A stretch of DNA of 64,000 nucleotides from Streptomyces sp. CB02261 (GTDB taxonomy: Bacteria > Actinomycetota > Actinomycetes > Streptomycetales > Streptomycetaceae). Shown here one piece after another: positions 24,323 to 32,542 of the stretch. The position numbers and the translations under genes are program-made. The notes under the pieces were generated by a model. That model made no database searches, had not been told where the DNA came from, and was given only the letters and a program-made list of their open reading frames with translations. Where the stretch lies: positions 140,867 to 204,866 of the forward strand of contig NZ_LIVX01000013.1 of NCBI RefSeq assembly GCF_001905665.1, read 5' to 3'. Numbering within the stretch: position 1 is the first letter of the stretch; each line of letters begins with the position of its first letter.

Positions 24323-24349
24323 TGTCAGCAAGGGAGGCGCCATCCCGTC
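24323..24349 (+). promoter_or_regulatory. ECF41-type promoter of the oxidoreductase-sigma operon
   Basis: TGTCAGC (24323-24329), then 16 nt, then CGTC (24346-24349) matches the ECF41 consensus TGTCACA-N16-CGTC with two mismatches in the seven-base -35 element. It is 33 nt before the start of the oxidoreductase gene whose operon encodes an ECF41-like sigma factor, implying autoregulation. Confidence 0.75.
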
Positions 24350-24382
24350 AAAGGGGCACGCGAACGAGACAGGAGCCCTGCC

Positions 24383-25660
24383 ATGAAGCACCGCATCGTC
24401 GTCCTCGGCGCCGGATACGCCGGGGCCTTCGCCGCCGGAACCCTGGCCCGTCGGCTCTCCCCCGCCGACACCGAGATCACCGTCGTCAACGCCGCGCCCG
24501 ACTTCGTCGAACGGATGCGGCTCCACCAGCTCGCGAGCGGCCAGGACCTCCCGGTCCGCAAGCTCGCCGACGTGTTCGCGGGCACCGGGGTACGGCTGCG
24601 CCTGGCGCGCGTCACCGGCATCGACCCCGAGCGCAGGACCGTCACCCTGACCGGCGTCGACCCCGAGCGTAGGACCCTCCCCCCGACCGGCGAGGACGGC
24701 GACCGGTTGGACGGCGTGGGCGACGGCGGCAGCCACGGCCACGCGCGCGCGTACGACACGCTCCCGTACGACACGCTGCTCTACACGCTCGGCAGCTCCG
24801 TCGCCCACCACGGCGTCCCCGGCGCGGCCGAGTACGCCTTCGACGTCACCGGCCGGCCCTCCGCGCTGCGTCTTCGCGAGCGTCTGGCCGGCCTGGGCGA
24901 GGGCGGCACCGTACTGGTCGTCGGTGAAGGACTGACCGGCATCGAGACCGCCACCGAGTTGGCCGAGTCCCGGCCCGATCTCTCGGTCGCGCTCGCCGCG
25001 CGCGGGGAACTGGGCGCCTGGCTCTCCCCGAGGGCCCGCCGTCACCTGCGCCTGGCCTTCGACCGGCTCGGCATCACCGCCCACGAGCACACCCGCATCG
25101 AGACCGTCGAGCCGACACGGGCGGTCGCCGCCGACGGCACGTACCTCCCGGCCGACGTGACCGTCTGGTCGGCCGGCTTCGCCGTGGCCCCCCTCGCGGC
25201 CGCCGGCGGCCTGGAGGTCGCCGGGAGCGGCCGGATCGTCGTCGACCGCACCATGCGCTCGGTCTCGCACCCCGACGTCTACGCCGCCGGTGACTGCGCC
25301 TACGCGATCGGCGACAACGGCAGGCCGCTGCCGATGTCCTGCGCATCGGCCGGCTTCACCAACATGCAGGCCACCGCCGCGATCATCGCGCGCCTCACGG
25401 GCGGCGAGGTCCCGACCTCCGGCCTGAAGTACTTCGGAAACCACATCAGCCTCGGGCGGCGGGACGCGATCTTCCAGATGGTGGACGCGGAGGCCCGGTC
25501 GAAGCCCTGGTACCTGGGCGGCCGGACCGCCGCACGGCTCAAGTCGGGAGTGCTCGACGCGGCCGGGTGGGGCATCGCCCATCCGACCTTCGGCCTGCCG
25601 AAGCGCAGGCGCGGCCTGGCCGCCGCGCCCGGCCCGGCCGGTGTACGGGTCGCCGCCTAG
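24383..25660 (+). CDS. NAD(P)/FAD-dependent oxidoreductase, NDH-2-like
   Basis: A 425-residue flavoprotein with two nucleotide-binding folds: FAD site VVLGAGYAGAFAAGTL at the N-terminus, NAD(P)H site VLVVGEGLTGIETATELAE in the middle, and the second FAD motif YAAGDCAYAIG near the C-terminus. It resembles type-II NADH dehydrogenases and related disulfide-reductase-fold enzymes but lacks an obvious CxxC redox pair. About residues 75-120 contain a repeated segment (ITGIDPERRTVTLTG-like and GVDPERRTLPPTG), a small internal duplication. It is 10 nt upstream of, and operonic with, the sigma factor gene. ECF41 sigma genes typically adjoin such an oxidoreductase or related enzyme. Confidence 0.85.
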   Translation: MKHRIVVLGAGYAGAFAAGTLARRLSPADTEITVVNAAPDFVERMRLHQLASGQDLPVRKLADVFAGTGVRLRLARVTGIDPERRTVTLTGVDPERRTLPPTGEDGDRLDGVGDGGSHGHARAYDTLPYDTLLYTLGSSVAHHGVPGAAEYAFDVTGRPSALRLRERLAGLGEGGTVLVVGEGLTGIETATELAESRPDLSVALAARGELGAWLSPRARRHLRLAFDRLGITAHEHTRIETVEPTRAVAADGTYLPADVTVWSAGFAVAPLAAAGGLEVAGSGRIVVDRTMRSVSHPDVYAAGDCAYAIGDNGRPLPMSCASAGFTNMQATAAIIARLTGGEVPTSGLKYFGNHISLGRRDAIFQMVDAEARSKPWYLGGRTAARLKSGVLDAAGWGIAHPTFGLPKRRRGLAAAPGPAGVRVAA

Positions 25661-25670
25661 GCTGCTCCGC

Positions 25671-26609
25671 ATGGACAGCGCGGCCGTCGACAGGTTCGAG
25701 GCCAGCCGGGGCAGGCTGGCCTCGCTCGCGTACCGTCTGCTCGGCTCGGCGACCGACGCCGAGGACGCCGTGCAGGACACCTTCCTGCGCTGGCAGGCCG
25801 CGGACCGCGAACGGGTCGATGTGCCGGAGGCGTGGCTGACCAAGGTCGTCACCCACCTCTGCCTCGACCGGCTCCGCTCCGCACAGGCGCGTCACGAGCG
25901 GGCCGCCGGGGACTGGCTGCCCGAGCCGCTCCTCGGGGGCGACCCGATGCTCGGCCCCGCCGACACCTTCGAGCAGCGCGAATCGGTGTCCTTGGCCGTA
26001 CTGGTCCTCATGGAGCGCCTCTCGCCGGTCGAGAGGGCCGCCTACGTCCTGCGTGAGGCCTTCTCGTACCCCCACGCCGAGATCGCCAGGATCCTCGACA
26101 TCACCGAGTCCACGAGCCAGCAGCACGTTCACCGGGCCCGGCGCCGCGTCGCCGCCGAGCGCCGCCGCGGCGGCGAGGTGGACCCCGCGTCCGCCCGCCG
26201 GATCGTCGAGGAGTTCCTCGCCGCCGCCACGTCGGGGCGCACCGAGCGACTGGTGGAACTGCTCACCGCCGACGCGGCCGTGGTCTCGGACGGAGCCGGA
26301 CTGGCCCGGCGGCTGGTGCGCTACAGGACGCGCGAGCGTGTCGCCTCCTTTGTGCGGGCCGGGCTCAGGCCCACTCCGGCGAAGCGGCGGCTGGCCGGCG
26401 GCTCCATCGCGTTCCACATCGAGTCGGTGAACGGTTCCCCCGCTGTCCTCGCCGTGGTCGACGGCCGGGTCGTGGGCGCGGTGGCGTGCGACCTCAGCGA
26501 CGGAAGGATCGCGTTCCTGCGCGGCATCGCCGCCGTGGACCGGCTCACCCGCCTCAACGAGGCCTGGAGCCGGCGCGAACCCGGCGTGCCGGTCATCGAG
26601 GCCTGGTGA
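25671..26609 (+). CDS. SigJ/ECF41-type RNA polymerase sigma factor with SnoaL-like tail
   Basis: A 312-residue sigma factor. Region 2 (RLASLAYRLLGSATDAEDAVQDTFLRW) and region 4 (LDITESTSQQHVHRARRRVAAE) are followed by a C-terminal domain of about 110 residues of the SnoaL type, diagnostic of ECF41/SigJ factors in which that domain replaces a separate anti-sigma factor. The ECF41 DGGGK-like motif is degenerate here (SDGAGLARRL). The ATG at 25671 is 10 nt after the oxidoreductase stop. The sequence TAGGCT straddling that stop ends 7 nt before the ATG and could be an internal promoter giving a leaderless message. It should recognise the promoter at 24323. Confidence 0.87.
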   Translation: MDSAAVDRFEASRGRLASLAYRLLGSATDAEDAVQDTFLRWQAADRERVDVPEAWLTKVVTHLCLDRLRSAQARHERAAGDWLPEPLLGGDPMLGPADTFEQRESVSLAVLVLMERLSPVERAAYVLREAFSYPHAEIARILDITESTSQQHVHRARRRVAAERRRGGEVDPASARRIVEEFLAAATSGRTERLVELLTADAAVVSDGAGLARRLVRYRTRERVASFVRAGLRPTPAKRRLAGGSIAFHIESVNGSPAVLAVVDGRVVGAVACDLSDGRIAFLRGIAAVDRLTRLNEAWSRREPGVPVIEAW

Positions 26610-26636
26610 GCGGAGGACCCTCCGGAGCCGCGCCGC

Positions 26637-28133
26637 TCAGGCCGACAGGGGATGCGGGAGGCCCGTCCACAGGTCCCCGCCGCCGTCCGGATCCAGTCGC
26701 ATCAGGGTGAGCGCCTTCGCCGGGAGCGGTTCCGTCCGCAGGGCGTGCAGGTCCGGCGTGGGTGCGAGGCCCCGGGTGGCCGCCTCCAGGACGCTGCCGA
26801 GCGTCGGCGCGTCGCCGGCCAGGGGGCCGAGCGCACCCGTGACCAGGCTGCCGAGGACCTTGCGGCGGAGCACGGCCGGGTCGTCGTTCAGGAGTCGGCC
26901 GCTCACGGGCGGGGCCGGGATGCCGTGCCGGGCCAGGCGGGCGGGGCTGATGCGGATGTCGGCGAGGTCCCGGTAGACGAGGCGCCTCGTCCGGTCCTCG
27001 GCGTCGACGACGGCGAGCAGGTTCTGGCCGTGCGCCTCCAGGGCCACCCCGAGGTCGAGCAGGTCCAGGCAGATGCCGAGGGCGAGGTGCGCGAAGTCCA
27101 CGATCCGGCGCAGCCGTTCGTCCGGCGCGTGGTGGGCGAGGAGCGCGGGAAGGACGGCGACCGGTACGACCCGCTCCCCGGCCTGCGCGTGGACGTGGGG
27201 TGCCTCGCGCAGCAGCGCCGCCAGGTCCGCGTTCCCCGCCCCCGCCACCGCGAGCGTCCGCGCGATGTGCAGCCGCCCGTCGAGACGGCGCACGAGCCGC
27301 TCGACGACGTCGGACGTCGCCATGGCGTGGGTGACGGTGTACGCCGAGATGTCCCGCACGGTCGAGGTGAGCCGCGTGCTCAGCGACGTCTTGACGTGCG
27401 TGTCCCCACCGATGTCGAGCGTCCGCAGCGACAGCAGGGGGTGCCCGGACGGACCGGGCCGAAGCGTCGGCCCGGTCAGGACGTGCTCGGCCTGCCAGGG
27501 GTGGACGGGGATCAGTACGGCGGCGCCTTCGCGCAGCTCGCGGGGCCATGTCCCCGACACCGCCGCGCCCTCGACCGGGGCCAGCCGCAGGGCGACCACG
27601 GGCCGGTGTTCCGGCGCGTACGCCAGTTGCTCGACGGCGGAGAATCCGGGCCGGCAGCGACAGCCCGGGTGGTACGGATGCCCGTCGGTCTCCGCCTGCT
27701 CCCACTCCCACGGGTGGGCCGGCGGGGCCGTGGGTCGGGACGCCGTACGCGAGAGGGCCATGGACGCGACGCTGTGGTCGAGCTCGGCGGCGAACCGGCC
27801 GCCCCGTGGCACGGCGAGGGCCGCCATGAGCTCAGCCGGATGGTCGTACCGGCGCCCGTCGAGGTCGAGCCCGGTCACCGAGGCCGCCGTCGCCCAGGGG
27901 TCGGAGGGCGGACCGTGCAGCCGTCGCCCGTCGTCGAGGCGCAGGGTGACGCCTTCGCGGTCGGCCGACCGTGCGTCGACCCAGGGCAGCGGCTCGTGGA
28001 CGAGACCGCGCCACAGCCGGGTCAGCACCGCGGCCCTGGCGCCGGGAAGCGCCTCGGCGTACGCGGCCGTGAGACCCGGCCGGGCCGTGTCCAGCTCGGC
28101 GGCGAGGGTCCGCTCCGCGGCGGTTCGGCACAT
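26637..28133 (-). CDS. IucA/IucC-family (NIS) siderophore synthetase 1
   Basis: A 498-residue NRPS-independent siderophore synthetase, which couples a carboxylate such as citrate to an amine or alcohol using ATP. Family motifs: HPYHPGCRCRPGF (ATP-binding loop), LIPVHPWQAEHVL, GGDTHVKTSLSTRLTSTVRDI, and EAHGQNLLAVVD with VYRDLADIRISP. Its length is short for the family (often about 580-620), because the C-terminal part is compact. It is divergent from the second NIS gene with only 47 nt between. Substrate class (type A, B or C) cannot be told from sequence alone. No transporter, decarboxylase or hydroxylase lies nearby. Confidence 0.88.
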   Translation of the reverse strand: MCRTAAERTLAAELDTARPGLTAAYAEALPGARAAVLTRLWRGLVHEPLPWVDARSADREGVTLRLDDGRRLHGPPSDPWATAASVTGLDLDGRRYDHPAELMAALAVPRGGRFAAELDHSVASMALSRTASRPTAPPAHPWEWEQAETDGHPYHPGCRCRPGFSAVEQLAYAPEHRPVVALRLAPVEGAAVSGTWPRELREGAAVLIPVHPWQAEHVLTGPTLRPGPSGHPLLSLRTLDIGGDTHVKTSLSTRLTSTVRDISAYTVTHAMATSDVVERLVRRLDGRLHIARTLAVAGAGNADLAALLREAPHVHAQAGERVVPVAVLPALLAHHAPDERLRRIVDFAHLALGICLDLLDLGVALEAHGQNLLAVVDAEDRTRRLVYRDLADIRISPARLARHGIPAPPVSGRLLNDDPAVLRRKVLGSLVTGALGPLAGDAPTLGSVLEAATRGLAPTPDLHALRTEPLPAKALTLMRLDPDGGGDLWTGLPHPLSA

Positions 28134-28180
28134 GCGGATGTTCTATCGCAGCCGCAGACGATCCACACATACTGAAGTCG

Positions 28181-29875
28181 ATGAACGCACTCACGCGGAC
28201 CGCCGACGCGCTGGCGGTGACGCCCCTCCTCAACTGCCTGCTCCGCGAGACCACGGACCCGGCGGAGGACCCGTCGGGGCGGCCGTCGGGGGGCCGGGCA
28301 GAGGAGTCGGCAGGGGGTCGGGCAGGGCGCCCGGCACGGCGGTCGGCCGGGGACCCGGCGGGGGGCCGGGCAGCGGACCCGGCAGCGCAGTCGGCAGAGA
28401 GCCCGGCGAGAGGCCTGCCTATCGACCCCGCAGAGGCCTCTGCGCCCGCCCCCGCGTACACCGTCCACCGCCTCCGCGGCAGCGGCCGGCTCCTGCGGGT
28501 CCGCCCCGGCCACCGCCCCTCCGGCGCCGAGCTGTGGACGGGGAGCGCCTGGCGGCCGCTGCGCCACGCCGGGCTCGTCGACCTCGCCGTCCAGGAGATG
28601 CACGCCTCCACCGGGCGCCACAACCCCGCCCTGGCCGCCGAGATGGCCGCCAGCCGTGCGGCCGTGCGGGCCGTGCTCGCCGCGCGCGCCCGCACGACAC
28701 CGCCCGACGACCTCTGGCTCCGCTCCGAACAGGCCCTGGTCATGGGCCACCCCTGCCACCCGGCCCCCAAGGCGCGTACCTGCGACGGTCCTCCTGCCGC
28801 CTGGCTGCGCTACGCGCCCGAGGCCTACGCCCGGTTTCCGCTCGTCCTGCTCGGCGTACGTGACGACGCGGTCGTCGAGGACGGCGACACCGCGGCCCTG
28901 GACGCCCTCGGCGAGGCTCCCCCCGGCTACCGGCTGCTTCCCGCCCACCCCTGGCAGCTCGCACTGACCGACCGGACCACGCGCGTGCGTGCCGCGTTCG
29001 CCGACGGCCGCCTCGTCCGGCTGGGCGTCACTCCCCGGGCCGCGCGGCCGACGGCCTCGGTCCGCACCCTGCACCTCCCGGGCGAGGTCTCGGGGGGCGG
29101 CGGGGACCTGTTCCTGAAGTTCAGCCTCGACGTCCGGATCACCAACGACGTCCGCCGGATGCGCCGCCACGAACTGCTCCATGTGCGCTGCACGGACCCG
29201 CTGGTCACCGCCGCCTTCGCCGCCATGGGCGGCCCGGCGGCCTGGCTCAGCGACCGCGGCTACCGCACGGTCGACGGCCTCTTCGAGACCTGCGCCGTCG
29301 TCGTCCGGGACGGCCTCGCCCGTCACCTGGCCCCCGGCTCGACCGCCGTGCTGGCCGCCGCGCTCGCCGAGGGCTTCCACGGCAACCCGCTCGACCGGGT
29401 CGACGACCCCCTGCCCTGGTGGTCGGCGTATCTCCGCTGTGTCGTGGCGCCCGTCCTCGAGGCGTTCGCCCGCTTCGGTGTCGTCGTGGAGTGCCATCTG
29501 CAGAACACGCTGATCGCCGTGGACACGCACGGCATGCCCGTCCAGTCCGTGTTCCGTGACGCGGAGGGCGCCAGGACGGTCCCCCGGACGCCCCGCGCGG
29601 CCGCCTGGCGGAGACTCGTCTACTGCCTCGTCGTCAACAACCTCTGCGAGATCGCCGGCGCGCTCACCCACCGCTTCCCGGGCTCCGGCCCCGCCCTCTG
29701 GGCTGTGGCCCGCGCCGAGTTCGAGCGGGGCGGCCGGCTGCCGGAGCTCCCCGACGTCAAGGAGCTGCTCGACTCCCCCACCCTCCCCGGCAAGGCGAAC
29801 CTGCTCTCCCGCTGGATCGGCGCGGAGGCGACCGCCCCCCACTACCTCCCCGTGCCCAACCCCCTGCGCCCCTAG
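28181..29875 (+). CDS. IucA/IucC-family (NIS) siderophore synthetase 2
   Basis: A 564-residue NIS synthetase. Motifs: MGHPCHPAPKARTC (ATP-binding loop), LLPAHPWQLALTD, GGDLFLKFSLDVRITNDVRRM and VVECHLQNTLIAVD with SVFRDAEGAR. Relative to its partner it carries an N-terminal low-complexity insert of about 60 residues rich in Gly, Ala, Arg, Asp and Ser (roughly residues 25-88). It is divergent from synthetase 1; two different NIS enzymes are usually needed to make one di- or trisubstituted siderophore. Its stop codon overlaps that of the convergent gene at 29872. Confidence 0.88.
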   Translation: MNALTRTADALAVTPLLNCLLRETTDPAEDPSGRPSGGRAEESAGGRAGRPARRSAGDPAGGRAADPAAQSAESPARGLPIDPAEASAPAPAYTVHRLRGSGRLLRVRPGHRPSGAELWTGSAWRPLRHAGLVDLAVQEMHASTGRHNPALAAEMAASRAAVRAVLAARARTTPPDDLWLRSEQALVMGHPCHPAPKARTCDGPPAAWLRYAPEAYARFPLVLLGVRDDAVVEDGDTAALDALGEAPPGYRLLPAHPWQLALTDRTTRVRAAFADGRLVRLGVTPRAARPTASVRTLHLPGEVSGGGGDLFLKFSLDVRITNDVRRMRRHELLHVRCTDPLVTAAFAAMGGPAAWLSDRGYRTVDGLFETCAVVVRDGLARHLAPGSTAVLAAALAEGFHGNPLDRVDDPLPWWSAYLRCVVAPVLEAFARFGVVVECHLQNTLIAVDTHGMPVQSVFRDAEGARTVPRTPRAAAWRRLVYCLVVNNLCEIAGALTHRFPGSGPALWAVARAEFERGGRLPELPDVKELLDSPTLPGKANLLSRWIGAEATAPHYLPVPNPLRP

Positions 29876-30273
29876 GAGCCCGCGGGGCTCTCAGGTCCCG
29901 TGGGCTCCGCCGCCCCCGCAGGTCCCGTACGCCCCCGCCCGCGACGCGCGCGTACCGCCCATACCGCGCGCGTGATGCCGTACCCGAGGAGCCAGGGCAG
30001 CACCGTGATGCCGAGGACGTACACGAGGAGGTAGCCCAGGACGTCGTCCCGGTGGCCGGGGCGGTCCCAGGACTCCAGGGGCATCACGATGACGATCGCG
30101 GACACCACCACCGGCACCAGTGGCAGCAGCACGGACCACAACCGCGGCCCCAGGCCCGGCCGCCGGGCGCACCACACCCCCATCGCGCCCATGAGGAAGG
30201 GCCCGCACGGCACCCACAGCAGCACCGGGAGCAGAAACAGCGCCCACCACTCGTCGGATGTTCCGTACATCAT
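29872..30273 (-). CDS. Small integral membrane protein, function unknown
   Basis: A 133-residue protein with three hydrophobic segments (LFLLPVLLWVPCGPFLMG, LLPLVPVVVSAIVIVMP, YLLVYVLGITVLPWLLGYG) and a disordered Arg/Gly/Pro tail. The start is the ATG at 30273 (or 30270), with GGGGG upstream. Not a family that I recognise. Its stop codon overlaps the stop of the convergent NIS gene (29872-29875). Confidence 0.55.
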   Translation of the reverse strand: MMYGTSDEWWALFLLPVLLWVPCGPFLMGAMGVWCARRPGLGPRLWSVLLPLVPVVVSAIVIVMPLESWDRPGHRDDVLGYLLVYVLGITVLPWLLGYGITRAVWAVRARRGRGRTGPAGAAEPTGPESPAGS

Positions 30274-30286
30274 CGACGCCCCCTGA

Positions 30287-30354
30287 CCCCGTCCCCGCCC
30301 CGCACCCCGACCCGGCGGAACCCCGTCCCCGCCCCGCACCCCGACCCGGCGGAA
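30287..30354. repeat. Perfect 34-bp tandem duplication
   Basis: Two identical 34-bp copies (30287-30320 and 30321-30354), followed by degenerate CCCGGCGAAGCCCC-type units up to about 30440. It lies between the divergent membrane-protein and sensor-kinase genes. Confidence 0.9.
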
Positions 30355-30485
30355 CCTCGCCCCCCGGCGAAGCCCCCGCGCCCGGCGAGACCCCGCCCCT
30401 GTCCCGGCGAAGCCCCCCGCGCGCCCCCGGCCGGGCCACCCGCGCGTACCGCCTCGGAAGCGAGCCCCCGCCTATCCTTCGACGC

Positions 30486-31706
30486 ATGTCGCTCCCCCTC
30501 CGTTCCCCCGGCGGACGTCTGTCCCCGCGGGCCGCCGACGCCCTCGTGGCCGGTGTCGTCCTGCTCGTCGTCGCCGTCTGGACGCTCGTGTCCGCGGCGC
30601 ACACGAGCGAGCCCGCCGTCCGTACGGCGCTCGGCTGGATGCTCGTCGTGGCCGGGTGCGGGGCCCTGTACTTCCGGCGGCGGCAGCCGGTCGCGGTCGC
30701 CGTCGTCACGCTGCTCACCTGCGTCGTCTACTACCCGCTGTCCGCGCAGGACGGCCCGCTCATGATCGCCTTCGCGCTCGCGCTCTACACGACCGCCGCC
30801 GAGGGCCGGTTCGCCGCCGCGGTGGCGCTCGCCGCCGTCACCCTGCTCGCGGTGGGGGTCGGGGAGATCCGGCAGCAGCCGGGGCACCGGCAGATCGACG
30901 ACACCTCGCTCGCGATGCTGGCCGGCTGGCTGATCAGCCTGGTCGCCGTGGGCCGGGCCCAGCGCACCAGGAGCGCCTACCTCCACGAGGTGGAGCAGCG
31001 GGCGCTCGCCGCCGAGCGGGAGCAGGAGGCCCGGGCCCGGCAGAGCGCCACCGAGGAGCGGCTGCGGATCGCCCGGGAGGTGCACGACGTGCTCGGCCAC
31101 AGCATCTCGCTGATCAACGTCCAGTCCGGTGCCGCGCTGCACCGCCTCGGCAAGGGCCCCGCCCCCGAGGCCGGGCTCGCCACCGCCACCGAGGCCCTGG
31201 AGGCGGTGAAGGCCACCAGCAAGGACGCGCTGCGCGAGCTGCGGGCCACCCTCGGGATGTTGCGCCGCGCCGACGAGCCCACGCCGACGGCCCCGCCGTC
31301 CTCCGGTCTCGCGCTGCTCGGGGACCTCGCGGGGCGCGCCCGGAGCGCGGGGCTCGACGTCCGTACGGAGAGCACCGGCACCCCTGTGTCCCTGCCTCCG
31401 GCCGTGGACCTCGCCGCGTACCGGATCGTGCAGGAGTCGCTGACGAACATCACGCGCCACGCGCGCGCGAAGACCGTCCGCGTGTCCCTCGACTGGGGCA
31501 CGGACACCGTACGGCTGCGGATCGAGGACGACGGGGAGGGAGCGCCGGAGGGGAGGCCGCTGGGCAGCGGCATCCGCGGCATGGCCGAGCGGGCCCGCGC
31601 GCTGGGCGGCGGGCTGACCGCCGACAATGGGGAGGGCGGCGGTTTCCTGGTGGACGCCCGGCTGCCGTTCTCCGTACCCGCCGTGTCCGAGGGGGACCCC
31701 CGATGA
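30486..31706 (+). CDS. NarL-partner sensor histidine kinase
   Basis: A 406-residue kinase of the HisKA_3 type. The N-terminal third has about four or five membrane segments (first: LVAGVVLLVVAVWTLVSAA). The dimerisation motif is RLRIAREVHDVLGHSISLINVQ near residues 190-212, and the ATPase domain includes NITRHARAKTV and GSGIRGMAERARALGG. No extracellular sensor domain is apparent, so it senses within or near the membrane. It overlaps the response regulator gene by 4 bp (ATGA). TATCCT at 30473-30478 ends 7 nt before the ATG, suggesting a leaderless message. The cydAB genes downstream are possible targets. Confidence 0.88.
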   Translation: MSLPLRSPGGRLSPRAADALVAGVVLLVVAVWTLVSAAHTSEPAVRTALGWMLVVAGCGALYFRRRQPVAVAVVTLLTCVVYYPLSAQDGPLMIAFALALYTTAAEGRFAAAVALAAVTLLAVGVGEIRQQPGHRQIDDTSLAMLAGWLISLVAVGRAQRTRSAYLHEVEQRALAAEREQEARARQSATEERLRIAREVHDVLGHSISLINVQSGAALHRLGKGPAPEAGLATATEALEAVKATSKDALRELRATLGMLRRADEPTPTAPPSSGLALLGDLAGRARSAGLDVRTESTGTPVSLPPAVDLAAYRIVQESLTNITRHARAKTVRVSLDWGTDTVRLRIEDDGEGAPEGRPLGSGIRGMAERARALGGGLTADNGEGGGFLVDARLPFSVPAVSEGDPR

Positions 31707-32371
31707 TCCGTGTCGTGCTCGCCGACGACCAGACCCTGGTCCGGGCCGGCTTCCGGTCGATCCTCTCCGACGAGGAGGACATCGAGGTCGTCGGAGAGGC
31801 CGGGGACGGTGAGCGGGCGATCGGGCTCGCGCGCGAGCTCCGCCCGGACGTGGTCCTCATGGACATCCGCATGCCGGTGCTCGACGGCCTCGAAGCGACC
31901 CGTCGCATCACCGCCGACGAGCGGCTCACGGAGGTCCGGGTGGTCATCCTGACCACGTTCGACGCCGACGACCACGTGTACGGGGCGCTGCGCGCGGGTG
32001 CGTCGGGTTTCCTCGTGAAGGACACCGAGCCGATGGAACTGCTGCACGCGGTACGGGTGGTGGCGCGCGGCGACGCCCTGATCGCCCCGGCCGTGACTCG
32101 CCGTCTGATCGCCGAGTTCGCCGGCCGGGCCGGACGGCAGCCGGACCCGAGTCCCCGCCTCAACGTCCTCACCGAGCGTGAGCGCGAGGTCCTCGGCCTG
32201 GTGGGGGCCGGGCTGTCCAACGACGAGATCGCCGGCCGTCTCGTGCTCTCCCCCGCGACGGCGAAGACCCATGTCAGCCGGATCATGACCAAGCTGGCCG
32301 TACGGGACCGGGCGCAGCTGGTGATCCTGGCGTACGAGTCCGGGATGATCACCCCGGGCTGGCTGGCCTGA
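31703..32371 (+). CDS. NarL/FixJ-family response regulator
   Basis: A 222-residue regulator: receiver domain with Asp54 in VVLMDIRMPV and Lys in FLVKDTEP, then a LuxR-type helix-turn-helix (LTEREREVLGLVGAGLSNDEIAGRLVLSPATAKTHVSRIM). Translation is coupled to the upstream kinase. It probably controls its own operon or the adjacent cydAB; the targets are unknown. Confidence 0.93.
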   Translation: MIRVVLADDQTLVRAGFRSILSDEEDIEVVGEAGDGERAIGLARELRPDVVLMDIRMPVLDGLEATRRITADERLTEVRVVILTTFDADDHVYGALRAGASGFLVKDTEPMELLHAVRVVARGDALIAPAVTRRLIAEFAGRAGRQPDPSPRLNVLTEREREVLGLVGAGLSNDEIAGRLVLSPATAKTHVSRIMTKLAVRDRAQLVILAYESGMITPGWLA

Positions 32372-32542
32372 GACCGCCGGGCGCGTCGGCCCCGCCTGAT
32401 CGACAAGGCACCCCTAGGGGACGGGACCCGGCGGGGACAACTCGTGGGGTACGCGCGCGCGGGCCGGCGCAACCGGTGGGGTACGGCCGGTGTCCACCCG
32501 GGGGTGACGCCCGGCCCGTGACCGTACGCCGACGCTGTTCGG

